DNA from: Herbiconiux oxytropis
GTDB lineage: Bacteria; Actinomycetota; Actinomycetes; Actinomycetales; Microbacteriaceae
Length of the DNA stretch: 64,000 bases
Direction: 5' to 3'
NCBI RefSeq assembly: GCF_024979315.1
Contig: NZ_JANLCK010000002.1
Location: forward strand, 1-64,000
Shown here: positions 1-8,170 of the stretch, in pieces
Layout: each line of letters begins with the position of its first letter
How positions within the stretch are numbered: position 1 is the first letter of the stretch
Notes under the pieces: model-generated
Database searches by the model: none
Seen by the model: the letters and a program-made list of their open reading frames with translations, nothing else
Told to the model about the DNA's origin: nothing
Position numbers and translations under genes: made by a program

Positions 1-172
1 CACCGGTCAGTGCGGGGATCGAGGCCAGCGGCTCGGGAGTCTCGTTCGCCGACGACGACGACGCAGCCGGGCTCGACGTGTCAGTCGTGCTCGAGGCCGA
101 GCAGGCGGCGAGCGAGAACGTGAGGAGGCCGGCGGCAGCGAGCCCGATCGTGGCCTTCGTGATGTGTCGCAT
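1..172 (-). CDS. N-terminal part of an exported lipoprotein (truncated by window edge)
   Basis: Only the first 57 codons are present; the gene continues beyond the left edge. The start is ATG at 172. The N-terminus has basic residues (MRHITK), a hydrophobic stretch and a lipobox LAAC with the lipidated cysteine at about residue 24. A long Ser/Thr/Ala-rich linker follows, as usual for actinobacterial surface lipoproteins. The visible part contains no functional domain, so the role is unknown. It lies upstream of nothing visible and is read away from the MMPL gene's 3' end. Confidence 0.7.
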   Translation of the reverse strand, partial: MRHITKATIGLAAAGLLTFSLAACSASSTTDTSSPAASSSSANETPEPLASIPALTG

Positions 173-251
173 GATGATGCCTTCTTCCCTGTGAGTCGTG
201 TCCGTGATTGCAGACACTGATGCTTCGGCACCGGGAGGGAATCGGTTTGGT

Positions 252-2726
252 CTACGACGTCAGCCGCACCCCACCGGTCTGCACGCCGGGGTGCTCGCGC
301 TCGAGCGCCGCGCCCTCCATATCGACGTTCGGCAGCACCCGGTCGAGCCACCGCGGCAGCCACCAGGCGGATCGGCCGAGCAGGTGCATGAGGGCCGGCA
401 TGAGCAGCATCCGCACCACGAACGCATCCAGCAGCACGCCGAACGCGAGGCCGAAGCCGATCGAGCGGATGATGGTCGACTCGGAGAAGATGAAGCCGCC
501 GAACACCGACACCATGATGAGCGCCGCCGCGATCACGACCGAGCGTCCGGCCCGGAAGCCCTGCGCCACGGCGAGCCGGGCGGGTGATCCGTGCACGTAC
601 GCCTCGCGCATGCCGGAGGCGAGGAACAGCTGGTAGTCCATCGCGAGCCCGAACAGGATGCCGACGAGGATGACCGGCAGGAAGCTCAGGATGGGCCCGG
701 TGCTGTGCAGTCCGATGATCGACGCCCCCCAACCGAACTGGAACACCGACACGATGAGTCCGTAGGTCGCGAACAGCGAGAGCACGAAGCCACCGGTGGC
801 GATGAGCGGCACGAGGAGAGAGCGGAACACCACCACCATGATGATGAGCGAGAGCCCCACCACCACCACGAGGTAGATCGGCAGCACGTCGGCGAGCGCC
901 TCGGAGATGTCGATGTTGATGGCCGCCTGGCCCGCGACTCCGAGCACGATGTCGCCGTTCACGGGCTCCATGGCGCGGAGGTCCTGCACGAGCTTCTCGG
1001 TCGTGACGCTGTTGGGCCCCTCCTCGGGCAGCACCTGGAATGCGAGCAGCGTGCCGTCGTCTGAGGCGGCGATCGGGGCGACGGCCGCCACGTCGGGCTG
1101 CTCGGCGATGGCCGAGGCGACGGCGGCCTGGGTGGCCAGCAGCTCGTCGTCGTCGATGGCGGCGGGCAGGGTGGCGGTCACGAGCAGCGGTCCGTTGGCT
1201 CCCGCGCCGAAGGTCTCGTCGACGATCTGGAACGCACGGTAGCTCGTGGAGTCGCTCGGCTCGCTCGAGCCGTCCGGCAGCCCGAGCCGCATCGAGAGGG
1301 CGGGGATGGCGACGATGAGCAGCGCCACAACCGACACGAGCACGGTGACCACGGCGCGCACGGTCGACATGGTCTTCACGGGCTTCTCGCCGGCGTGCTT
1401 GTGGCCGATGATGCCGCGGGTCCTCCGGCGCAGCAGCCGCTCGCCGATGAGGCTGAGGAGGGCGGGCGCGAACGTGATCGCCACGAGCACGGCCACCGCC
1501 ACGCACACCGCGCCGACCGTTCCCATGAGGCCGAGGAACGGCACGCCCGTGACATTGAGGGCGAGCAGTGCCACGATCACGGTCGACCCCGCGAACACCA
1601 CGGCGGTGCCCGAGGTGCCGGTCGCGAGCCCGATCGACTCGCGCACGGGCACGCCCTCGATGAGCTGCTTGCGGTGCCGGTTGACGATGAAGAGCGAGTA
1701 GTCGATGCCCACCGCGAGCCCCAGCATCACGCCGAGCACCGGGGTCACGGATGCCATGTCGACGACGCCGGAGAAGGCGAGCGACGCCGTGACACCGACT
1801 CCCACCCCCACGATGGCGGTCACGATCGGCAGCGACGCCGCGATGAGCGAGCCGAGCATGACGATGAGCACGATCGCTGCGAAGACGAGGCCCACGACCT
1901 CACCCACCCCGAAGATCTCGGGCACGCCCTGGGCGATGTCGGTGCCGAAGTCGACCGTCGTGCCCTCGACCGGGTTCTCCTCGAAGTGCGCGATGGTGGC
2001 CTGCTTGACCTCCTCGGAGAGCTCCAGCCGGGGGTCGACGAACGAGACGTTGACGATGGCGGTCGTCCCGTCGTCCGACACCACGCCGATGCCGTCGGCG
2101 AGGCCGAGGAGGGTGGTGCCGAGCTCGAGCTGCTCGTCGCCCGCCGCGAGCTCGGCGCGCGAGGCGTCGAGGGTGGCCTGCTGCTCGTCGAGGGTCGCGA
2201 GCTGGGCCGCGAGGGCGGCCTGCTGCTCTGCCGGGGCCCCCGCTGCTGCCGCCTCCGCCACCGCGGCGTCGAGCTGGGCACGACCCGCGTCGAGCTGCGC
2301 CTGCCCGGCGTCGAGCTGCGCGCGACCGGCATCGGCCTGGGCGCGGCCGGCGTCGAGCTGTGCGGCCTGGGCGGCCTGCTGGGCCTCGGCGTCGAAGGGA
2401 TCGATGACCGCGGCGACCCCGTCGAGGTCGCGCGCGCTCGTGGCCGCGTCGGTGATGGCCTCTTTCTGCTCGTCGGTGAAGGGCTCGCCGTCGATCGTGC
2501 GGTAGACGACCGTTCCGGTCCCGCCCGCGGTGTCAGGGAGCTTCTCGGCGAGCGCGTCGGTGACCGCGCCGGAGGCCGTGCCCGGGATGTCGAAGCTGTT
2601 GCTGAGGGTGCCGCCGACGGCGAAGAACGCCCCCACGGAGATCCCGAGGATCACGACCCAGGCGACGATCACGGGCCAGGCCCGGCGGGCGGCGAACGAA
2701 CCAAGACGGTACAGCAGGGAAGCCAC
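252..2726 (-). CDS. MMPL/RND-family membrane transporter
   Basis: An 824-residue inner-membrane exporter of the MMPL family, which moves lipids or drugs using the proton gradient. An N-terminal membrane helix (about 17-38) is followed by an extracytoplasmic domain and two blocks of hydrophobic segments, each containing the family's GxxxDY-type motif (GLAVGIDYSLF and GLAMDYQLF). The first extracytoplasmic domain carries five 7-residue repeats of the type AQLDAGR (about 122-156) followed by an Ala/Gln-rich probable coiled coil. The length is normal for short actinobacterial MMPL proteins. A TetR regulator is divergently transcribed 68 bp away and is its likely repressor. The substrate cannot be told from sequence. 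Confidence 0.92.
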   Translation of the reverse strand: MASLLYRLGSFAARRAWPVIVAWVVILGISVGAFFAVGGTLSNSFDIPGTASGAVTDALAEKLPDTAGGTGTVVYRTIDGEPFTDEQKEAITDAATSARDLDGVAAVIDPFDAEAQQAAQAAQLDAGRAQADAGRAQLDAGQAQLDAGRAQLDAAVAEAAAAGAPAEQQAALAAQLATLDEQQATLDASRAELAAGDEQLELGTTLLGLADGIGVVSDDGTTAIVNVSFVDPRLELSEEVKQATIAHFEENPVEGTTVDFGTDIAQGVPEIFGVGEVVGLVFAAIVLIVMLGSLIAASLPIVTAIVGVGVGVTASLAFSGVVDMASVTPVLGVMLGLAVGIDYSLFIVNRHRKQLIEGVPVRESIGLATGTSGTAVVFAGSTVIVALLALNVTGVPFLGLMGTVGAVCVAVAVLVAITFAPALLSLIGERLLRRRTRGIIGHKHAGEKPVKTMSTVRAVVTVLVSVVALLIVAIPALSMRLGLPDGSSEPSDSTSYRAFQIVDETFGAGANGPLLVTATLPAAIDDDELLATQAAVASAIAEQPDVAAVAPIAASDDGTLLAFQVLPEEGPNSVTTEKLVQDLRAMEPVNGDIVLGVAGQAAINIDISEALADVLPIYLVVVVGLSLIIMVVVFRSLLVPLIATGGFVLSLFATYGLIVSVFQFGWGASIIGLHSTGPILSFLPVILVGILFGLAMDYQLFLASGMREAYVHGSPARLAVAQGFRAGRSVVIAAALIMVSVFGGFIFSESTIIRSIGFGLAFGVLLDAFVVRMLLMPALMHLLGRSAWWLPRWLDRVLPNVDMEGAALEREHPGVQTGGVRLTS

Positions 2727-2794
2727 GGGATCTCCTTCAGACCTGCTTGAGCATACGCGACGTCTCGTCTAGAGACTGGGGGTAGCCTGAGGGG
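2727..2794. promoter_or_regulatory. Divergent MMPL/TetR control region with inverted repeat
   Basis: This 68 bp gap separates the divergent starts. It contains GTCTC-N5-GAGAC at 2762-2776, centred on TCTAGA, a plausible TetR half-site pair. No convincing -35/-10 pair was identified for either gene. Assignment as the TetR operator is inference. Confidence 0.4.
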
Positions 2795-3379
2795 GTGAAC
2801 GAGCAGGCATCAGGGCACCGCGCGGGGCCGGTGCGAAGCGCTGCCGCTCGCGACGCCATCCTCGCCGCCACCGCTCGGCTCTTCCAGGGCCAGGGCTACG
2901 ATCACCTCACGATCGAGGGCATCGCCAAGGAGGCGGGGGTCGGCAAGCAGACCATCTACCGTTGGTGGCCGAGCCGGGGAGCCCTCATCGCCGAGTGCCT
3001 CACCGACGGCCGACTCATCCCGATCGACTTCGACGTGCCGTACTCCGGCGACCTGCTGCGCGATGTCGAGGAGTGGCTGGGCTCGGTGCTCGCCATCCTC
3101 GAGACTCCGCACGGCGCCATGCTGCTGCGCTCCCTCGTCGCGGCCGCGGCGGAGGACGCGGAGGTGGGTGACCACCTCAGCGCGAGCCTCGGCGTCGATC
3201 GCCACCTGGCTGAGCGCCTGGCCGCCGGCATCCGCGACGGCCAGCTCGCCGCCGACGCCCCCGTCGAGCTGCTCGGTCACGCCGTGCTCGGCACCATCAT
3301 CGTGCAGAGCCTCACCCGGCGCCCCGACGTGGCCGGCGCCCTCCGCGAGCTCGTGCGCTACCTGGTGGCCGCGCGGTGA
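2795..3379 (+). CDS. TetR/AcrR-family transcriptional regulator
   Basis: A 194-residue DNA-binding repressor. The N-terminal helix-turn-helix covers about residues 35-65 (LTIEGIAKEAGVGKQTIYR, then WW), a typical TetR motif. The C-terminal part is an all-helical TetR_C ligand domain ending LVRYLVAAR. It starts with GTG directly after an AGGGGG run, so the ribosome site spacing is unusually short. It is divergent from the MMPL exporter, the standard arrangement for an efflux repressor, and overlaps the next gene by GTGA. The ligand is unknown. Confidence 0.9.
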   Translation: MNEQASGHRAGPVRSAAARDAILAATARLFQGQGYDHLTIEGIAKEAGVGKQTIYRWWPSRGALIAECLTDGRLIPIDFDVPYSGDLLRDVEEWLGSVLAILETPHGAMLLRSLVAAAAEDAEVGDHLSASLGVDRHLAERLAAGIRDGQLAADAPVELLGHAVLGTIIVQSLTRRPDVAGALRELVRYLVAAR

Positions 3380-4269
3380 GCAGCCGTGCGGGCCGGCGGG
3401 AGCGCAGCGTGCTCGTGCGGGCGCTCCGGCTGTGGCGCACCCGGAACCCGCAGACCTTCACCGAGAAGGTGCGCTACAAGATGCTGCGTGACCACCGGCC
3501 TCTGCTCGTGACCTTCGCCGACAAGGCCGCGGTGCGCGATCACGTGGCCGAGCGGATCGGGGCGGAGCACCTCCCGCGGGCATTCGCGGTGATCGACGAC
3601 CCGGCCGCGCTGCTGCGGCTCGAGCTCCCGGAGCGCTACGTCGTGAAGCCCACCCACGGCAGTGGGGCGGCCATCGTGGTGAGTCCGGAGGCACCCGCCG
3701 ACGCCGAGCTGCCGCCCGCGCGGTGGAGCTGGGTCTACCGGCACGTGCGTCCGGAGGCGGCGCGCCCCGAGCTGCTCGTCGGGATCGCCGAGCACTGGGC
3801 GACCCAGCTCTACGGTCAGGGCCCCAACCGCGAGTGGGCCTACGGCCGTGTGCGGCCGAGGGTGATCGTGGAGGAGATGCTCGAGGGTGCGGACGGCGGC
3901 ATCCCCGATGACGTCAAGTTCTTCGTCTTCCACGGCCGGTGCCACTTCATCCAGGTCGATGCCGGCCGCTTCGAGGGGCGCACGCAGGACTTCCACCGGC
4001 CCGACTGGGAGCACCTCCCGCTCAGCGGTGGCCCGCCGTGGATCGATCCGCCGCGGCCCCGCCCCGACCGGCTCGACGAGATGGTCGCCCTCGCCGAGCG
4101 GCTCGGGGAGGGCACCGACTTCGTGCGGGTCGACCTCTACCTGCTGCCCGACCGCATCGTCTTCGGTGAGCTCACGAGCTACCCCGCCGGCGGCGACAGC
4201 CCGTTCGAGCCCGCGAGCTTCGACGCCGAGTTCGGCCGGCCCTGGACGGTGCCTCGCCGCTACCGCTGA
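3376..4269 (+). CDS. TupA-like ATP-grasp protein
   Basis: A 297-residue protein resembling the TupA-like ATP-grasp family, whose members are linked to teichuronopeptide or polysaccharide modification by ATP-dependent carboxylate ligation. Visible signs are NPQTFTEKVRYKML near the N-terminus, the nucleotide-binding lysine in YVVKPTHGSGA (about residue 90), VIVEEML, and DDVKFFVFHG, and a late acidic Mg-binding region (VDLYLLPDRIVFGELTSYP). It starts at GTG, overlapping the TetR stop by 4 bases (GTGA), so it is probably co-transcribed with the regulator. The acceptor substrate is unknown. No secretion signal is present. Confidence 0.8.
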   Translation: MSSRAGRRERSVLVRALRLWRTRNPQTFTEKVRYKMLRDHRPLLVTFADKAAVRDHVAERIGAEHLPRAFAVIDDPAALLRLELPERYVVKPTHGSGAAIVVSPEAPADAELPPARWSWVYRHVRPEAARPELLVGIAEHWATQLYGQGPNREWAYGRVRPRVIVEEMLEGADGGIPDDVKFFVFHGRCHFIQVDAGRFEGRTQDFHRPDWEHLPLSGGPPWIDPPRPRPDRLDEMVALAERLGEGTDFVRVDLYLLPDRIVFGELTSYPAGGDSPFEPASFDAEFGRPWTVPRRYR

Positions 4270-4303
4270 CGGCGATGCCGGTGCGGGTGCGGCCCTGGAC
4301 GAC

Positions 4304-4340
4304 GGATGCCCCGCCCGGTACGAGACCGGACGGGGCATCC
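4304..4340. terminator. Strong hairpin between convergent genes
   Basis: GGATGCCCCG (4304-4313) pairs perfectly with CGGGGCATCC (4331-4340). An inner stem CCGGT/ACCGG closes a 5-base ACGAG loop. It lies between the stop of the ATP-grasp gene and the stop of the convergent small membrane gene, so it can act as a bidirectional terminator. There is no U-tract. Confidence 0.75.
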
Positions 4341-4344
4341 AGGT

Positions 4345-4384
4345 GCAGGATCAGGCCCGCACTATCGGGCCCGCAGGATCAGGC
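4345..4384. repeat. Second hairpin flanked by a 12-bp direct repeat
   Basis: GGCCCG-CACTAT-CGGGCC (4354-4371) forms a short stem. It is bracketed by two copies of GCAGGATCAGGC at 4345-4356 and 4373-4384. The second copy overlaps the stop codon of the YeaQ-like gene, so the duplication includes the gene's last bases. Confidence 0.6.
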
Positions 4385-4648
4385 GCGACGGCCCTTGCGG
4401 CCGAAGATGAGGCCGTAGATCAGCAGCACGATGATCGAGCCGCCGATGGCGAGGAGCCAGGTCTGGATCGACCAGAACTCCTCGAGGTTCGCGTTGAAGA
4501 GCAGGCCGCCGAGCCAGCCGCCGAGGAGCGCTCCGATGACGCCGAGGATGAGGGTGATGAACCACCCTCCGGCCTGCTTGCCGGGGATGATCAGCTTGGC
4601 GATGGCGCCGGCGATCAGGCCGAGGATGAGGAAGGCGATGAAGCTCAT
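4379..4648 (-). CDS. GlsB/YeaQ/YmgE-family small membrane protein
   Basis: An 89-residue integral membrane protein of the transglycosylase-associated (GlsB/YeaQ) family, associated with general stress responses. It begins MSFIAFLILGLIAGAIAKL, followed by PGKQAGGW and two further hydrophobic segments (FITLILGVIGALLGG and LLAIGGSIIVLLIYGLIFG), and ends in basic residues RKGRRA. The ATG at 4648 was chosen because the family starts MSFI/MGI. An in-frame extension to 4732 is charged and non-membranous, so it was rejected. The gene stands alone between convergent and co-directional neighbours. Confidence 0.9.
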   Translation of the reverse strand: MSFIAFLILGLIAGAIAKLIIPGKQAGGWFITLILGVIGALLGGWLGGLLFNANLEEFWSIQTWLLAIGGSIIVLLIYGLIFGRKGRRA

Positions 4649-4765
4649 TGCTGTGTGTCCGTTTCTGTAGGGTGCGGGTTGGAGCCTGGCCCGATCCGTG
4701 CGATCCGGCAACGGGTCGGCCCCATATTGCATCGCGGCCCCGGATGTGCTGCAGTGCGACGACCG

Positions 4766-5467
4766 TCAGCTCGCGAGCACTGCGAGCTCGGCGAGCACCC
4801 TCGGGTCGGCCAGCACACGGAAGTGACCCCCCGTCGCCAGCTCCACGTTCTTGGCCCCCGGCAGGGCGCTGCCACCCGGGATGTGCGGATCGAAGCGGCC
4901 GTAGACCGAGACGATCCGCGAGTTGACCGACTGCCGGTGCGACAGCTCCACGAGAGTGGCGTCGCCCGGGCGGAAGATGCGCAGGCTCGGCGCGAGCATG
5001 AAGCGCGCGTAGACCGAACCGCCGAAGGGGGTCGCGACCGCGAGCATCGACTCGATGCGCTCCGCCGACGACCCGAGCGACATCGCGTACTTGCCCACGA
5101 GCCCGCCCTTGCTGTGCGCCACGAGCACGACGCCCGAGAGGTCGTGCTCGTCGAGGTAGTCGGCCACGTGCCCGGCGGCATCCGGAACGGGGCGGTTGTT
5201 CCAGCGGAGCGGCCCGATCACGTGCACCGGATGTCCGCGGTCGTGCAGGGCGGCGATGAGCGGCTGCAGGAAGCGCCAGGTCTCATAGACCCCTGGCACG
5301 ACCACGATGGGGGTGCGGTCGCCGTCGTGGAACGAGTCCGGATCGGATCGGCTGAGCACGGCACGCACCTGCCAGTGCACGGCGTAGGCGTAGTCGCGCG
5401 CCCACCAACCCGCGATCCGCAACCGGTCGGCGAGACCGTGCGGGTGCCAGCGCGCGGTCTCGGTCAT
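4766..5467 (-). CDS. Alpha/beta hydrolase (triacylglycerol lipase/esterase-like)
   Basis: A 233-residue cytoplasmic alpha/beta hydrolase. The oxyanion region VVVPGVYETWRF is followed by the nucleophile elbow VLVAHSKGGLVGKYA (GxSxG variant AHSKG), an acidic residue in VYGRFDPHIP, and the catalytic His in TGGHFRVL near the C-terminus. This resembles lipase class 2/esterase proteins of Actinobacteria. The ATG at 5467 overlaps the stop of the upstream hydrolase gene (ATGA), so the two hydrolases are co-translated. No signal peptide is visible. The substrate is unknown. Confidence 0.85.
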   Translation of the reverse strand: MTETARWHPHGLADRLRIAGWWARDYAYAVHWQVRAVLSRSDPDSFHDGDRTPIVVVPGVYETWRFLQPLIAALHDRGHPVHVIGPLRWNNRPVPDAAGHVADYLDEHDLSGVVLVAHSKGGLVGKYAMSLGSSAERIESMLAVATPFGGSVYARFMLAPSLRIFRPGDATLVELSHRQSVNSRIVSVYGRFDPHIPGGSALPGAKNVELATGGHFRVLADPRVLAELAVLAS

Positions 5468-6279
5468 GTGCCGGTCGCCCTCGCGGCGGCTCCCGCACCG
5501 AGCGACAGCACCGCGGAGGCGACCGCGCGCGGAGCGGTGTGCTGCACGACGTGGTGATGGCCGGGCACGACCGCGAGCCTGCCGTCGGCGGCGCGGTCGC
5601 GGAGGCGCCGGCACCACGCGATCCCGGCGATCGGATCGAGGCCACCGCGCATCACCAGCAGCGGGACCGCCAGGTCGGCCACCCGGCGCTCGATCGGGTA
5701 GGTCAGCATGGGCCGGGACTGCCGGAGGAACCACGCGGGACCGCAGCGCAGGTAGTCGAGGAGCACCACGACGTCGACGTCGGGCGGTTCCACGAGGATG
5801 TCGATGCCGAGGGCGAGGGCCTGCGCCGGGAGGCTCCGATGCCGGTCGTCGGCGACGGGGCCGATGATCACCACCCCGGTGGCGCGATCCGGTCGCTGCA
5901 CGGCGAGCTCGACCACCCACTGAGCCCCCATGGAGTGACCGAGCAGCACGCCGGCCGGAACCCCGAGGAGGTCGAGCGCCGCCCCGAGCGCCTTCGCCAT
6001 CTCGGCCACGGAGGGCGAATGGCCGGGCTTCGGGAGGCCACCGAACCCGGGGAGGTCGATGGAGTGCACCTCACCGTGCAGCGCGAGCTCGGCGTGCAGC
6101 CGGGAGAGATAGCGGTGCGAGGCCCCGATGCCGTGCACGAGCACGTGCACGGGATGCGCCGCGGCGCCCACCTGGTCGCCCCTCGTGGGCGGTGGTGCCG
6201 TGCTGAATGCCCGGAACTCCATCTCGCCCACCGTCACGCTGCGTTCGAGCGTCGTGGGGGGCTGTCGTCGTTCCGGCAT
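5464..6279 (-). CDS. Alpha/beta-fold hydrolase
   Basis: A 271-residue alpha/beta hydrolase. It has the oxyanion motif HVLVHGIGASHRY, the nucleophile elbow LLGHSMGAQW, an aspartate in MRGGLDPIAG and the catalytic His in VPGHHHVVQ. The start at 6279 was chosen because GAGGAG lies 6 bases upstream; a longer in-frame reading to 6372 lacks such a site and runs through a hairpin. It overlaps the next hydrolase by ATGA. It may serve the neighbouring aromatic operon, but a hairpin separates it from the maleylacetate reductase gene. Its substrate is unknown. Confidence 0.85.
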   Translation of the reverse strand: MPERRQPPTTLERSVTVGEMEFRAFSTAPPPTRGDQVGAAAHPVHVLVHGIGASHRYLSRLHAELALHGEVHSIDLPGFGGLPKPGHSPSVAEMAKALGAALDLLGVPAGVLLGHSMGAQWVVELAVQRPDRATGVVIIGPVADDRHRSLPAQALALGIDILVEPPDVDVVVLLDYLRCGPAWFLRQSRPMLTYPIERRVADLAVPLLVMRGGLDPIAGIAWCRRLRDRAADGRLAVVPGHHHVVQHTAPRAVASAVLSLGAGAAARATGT

Positions 6280-6296
6280 TCTGCTCCTCGGGCTGC

Positions 6297-6313
6297 GGGC
6301 CCGAAGCGGGCCC
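6297..6313 (-). terminator. GC hairpin after the maleylacetate reductase gene
   Basis: GGGCCCG-AAG-CGGGCCC is a perfect 7-bp stem with a 3-base loop in the 94 bp between two co-directional genes. It probably attenuates or ends the catabolic operon. There is no U-tract. Confidence 0.5.
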
Positions 6314-6373
6314 TCTGCCAGCATGGGCTGTTTCGCCCGGCACCGCTCGCCCTGTGCGGGGCCTGCCGACACC

Positions 6374-7429
6374 TCAGCCGATCCGGCGCCCCTCCAGAGC
6401 AGCCTGCAGGATGCCCTCGAGGTCGCGTTCGTGCACCGGCCGCGGGTTGCTCGGCGGCACGAGTGGAAGGATGAGCCCGGCGCTCTCGGGGATGCTCTCG
6501 GCGCGGTAGCCCACGTCGGCGAGCGCGCGCGTGGCGGGGATCGAGGCGTAGAGGGAGTCGAGGCCCCTCACCGCGCTCGAGGCGCCGAGCGCCCGGGCGA
6601 TCCGCTCCTCGGCCTCGGCCGAGGCCCCCACGTTGAAGGCGAGCACCTGCGGCAGCACCGCCGAGTGCGTCTGTGCGTGAGGCAGGTCGTAGGCGCCGCC
6701 GAGCACGTGGCAGATCTTGTGGTGGAGGCCCGAGCCCGCCGAGGCGAAGGCGACCGCCGAGACGTATGCCCCGTAGAGCATGCGCTCACGGGCCGGCACG
6801 TCTCCGACGTCGGCGACGATGGCCGGGAGCGCCGCGGCGACCTCGCGGATGCCCTCCTCGGCGAGTGCCCGGTTGAGCGGATCGGAGTTCGGCGCCCACA
6901 TCGAGTCGATGCAGTGCGCGATGGCGTTGAGGCCCGAGGCCACCGAGAGCTCGACGGGAAGGCTCAGCGTGAGCGCGGCGTCGTAGATCACGACAGCCGG
7001 GAGCACGACGTCGTCGACCCCCGTGGTCTTCCGTGAATCGGTCGTGAGGCCCCAGACGTTCGTGGCCTCGGATCCGGCGTAGGTGGTGGGCACGGCCACG
7101 ATCGGCAGCCGCTCGGTGAGCGCGATGGCCTTCGCGAGCCCCGTGGTCGAGCCACCGCCCACCGACACCACGAGGTCGATCCCGGCGTCGCGCGCGGCGG
7201 CCCGCGCGCGCTCGGCGTGGGCGATGGGCACGTGCGGCGCCACGTCGTCCCAGAGCAGCGCCACCTCGATGCCGGCGGCGATGCTGCGGGCGAGCTCGGC
7301 CTCGGAGGGTGCCCCGATCACCATGACGGCCTGCGCACCCCTCTCGGCGACCTCGGCGGCGAGCGCCGCGGCGGCGCCTGCGGAACCGAAGCGCACGCGC
7401 TGGGGCAGAGTGCGGTGGTCGAACTTCAT
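6374..7429 (-). CDS. Maleylacetate reductase (iron-containing alcohol dehydrogenase family)
   Basis: A 351-residue enzyme that reduces maleylacetate to 3-oxoadipate with NAD(P)H in hydroquinone, hydroxyquinol and chloroaromatic catabolism. Family signs are the nucleotide loop VSVGGGSTTGLAKAIAL, PTTYAGSEATNVWG, and the metal-site regions GLNAIAHCID, LHHKICHVLGG and LPHAQTHSAVLP. The ATG at 7429 has GAGGAG upstream and overlaps the upstream esterase stop (ATGA). The reading can be extended upstream but only into that gene. Its position below CoA-transferase, thiolase and dioxygenase genes supports the assignment, since its product is the CoA-transferase substrate. Confidence 0.9.
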   Translation of the reverse strand: MKFDHRTLPQRVRFGSAGAAAALAAEVAERGAQAVMVIGAPSEAELARSIAAGIEVALLWDDVAPHVPIAHAERARAAARDAGIDLVVSVGGGSTTGLAKAIALTERLPIVAVPTTYAGSEATNVWGLTTDSRKTTGVDDVVLPAVVIYDAALTLSLPVELSVASGLNAIAHCIDSMWAPNSDPLNRALAEEGIREVAAALPAIVADVGDVPARERMLYGAYVSAVAFASAGSGLHHKICHVLGGAYDLPHAQTHSAVLPQVLAFNVGASAEAEERIARALGASSAVRGLDSLYASIPATRALADVGYRAESIPESAGLILPLVPPSNPRPVHERDLEGILQAALEGRRIG

Positions 7430-8088
7430 GGTGTCTCCTCGTGGTCGCGCAGCCGGTTCAGGAACACACGGGCGTCGGCGGCCGCCCGCTCGGTGATGCC
7501 GTGCTCGTCGCCCGGCTCGACGAGGACGTCGGCCTGCGCTCCGGCGAGCGCGAGCAGCCTGGTCGTGTCGGCGACCCGGAAGGCGGGCACCCACGGGTCG
7601 TGGTCGATCGAGCGCAGCAGCACGGGCACGCCCCGCCGGAGGGTGCCCACGCGCTCGGCGACGGTCTCGGGGGTGAGCGGATCGGCGCCGACGTAGCCGC
7701 CCGTGAAGAGCACGGCACCGACGATGGGCACGTTCCGCGTGAGCAGGAAGTGCGACAGGGTGCAGGCCCCCTGCGAGAAGCCGAGCAGCGCCACCCGGTC
7801 GAAACCGGCGGCGTGCGCCGCAGCCACGCTCGCCTCGACCACGTCGAGCGCCCGCTCGAGGTGCTCGGCGTTCTCGGGCGAGGGGTCGAGGAAGGGATGC
7901 GGATACCAGGAGTTGCCCGCGGCCTCCGGTGCGAACCAGCGGAGGCCCTGCACACCGAGCCGCTCCGACAGCCCGCGCACGAACGGCACGTCCTGGGTGC
8001 GGCCGTGCAGCCCCACCACGGCGAGCGCCTGAGGGTCACTCGCCTCGGCGTCGCCCCAGACCTGCGGTTCCACAGTCGTCCCTGTCAT
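7426..8088 (-). CDS. Phospholipase/carboxylesterase-family hydrolase
   Basis: A 220-residue alpha/beta hydrolase of the Abhydrolase_2 (carboxylesterase) type. It has GLHGRTQD at the oxyanion hole, the nucleophile elbow LLGFSQGACTL, an aspartate in IDHDPWVP and the catalytic His in EPGDEHGIT. Similar hydrolases commonly accompany VOC dioxygenases in quinone/hydroquinone-handling (mhq-type) loci. It starts at ATG 8088 after the repeat-containing spacer and overlaps maleylacetate reductase by ATGA. It probably hydrolyses an ester, lactone or side product of the pathway; the true substrate is unknown. Confidence 0.85.
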   Translation of the reverse strand: MTGTTVEPQVWGDAEASDPQALAVVGLHGRTQDVPFVRGLSERLGVQGLRWFAPEAAGNSWYPHPFLDPSPENAEHLERALDVVEASVAAAHAAGFDRVALLGFSQGACTLSHFLLTRNVPIVGAVLFTGGYVGADPLTPETVAERVGTLRRGVPVLLRSIDHDPWVPAFRVADTTRLLALAGAQADVLVEPGDEHGITERAAADARVFLNRLRDHEETP

Positions 8089-8122
8089 CCGATCATCCCT
8101 TCCTCGTCACCCGACCCGCACG

Positions 8123-8170
8123 GTGCTCGTCGTGCTCAGTGCTCGTCGTGCTCAGTGCTCGTCGTGCTCA
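8123..8170. repeat. Three perfect 16-bp tandem repeats over a stop codon
   Basis: GTGCTCGTCGTGCTCA occurs three times without change at 8123-8138, 8139-8154 and 8155-8170. The last copy contains the TGA stop of the dioxygenase gene on the minus strand. Because 16 is not a multiple of 3, each added copy shifts frame and adds spacer only. Confidence 0.95.

Noticed and set aside
4649-4732. A 28-residue N-terminal extension of the YeaQ-like protein
   Set aside because: The extension is charged and unlike the family, which starts at the MSFI position.
6280-6372. An N-terminal extension of the alpha/beta hydrolase
   Set aside because: It would run through a strong GC hairpin and ignores a clear GAGGAG site before ATG 6279.
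8123-8170. A regulatory iteron or CRISPR-like array
   Set aside because: The units touch without spacers and arise from the end of the coding sequence, so simple tandem duplication explains them.
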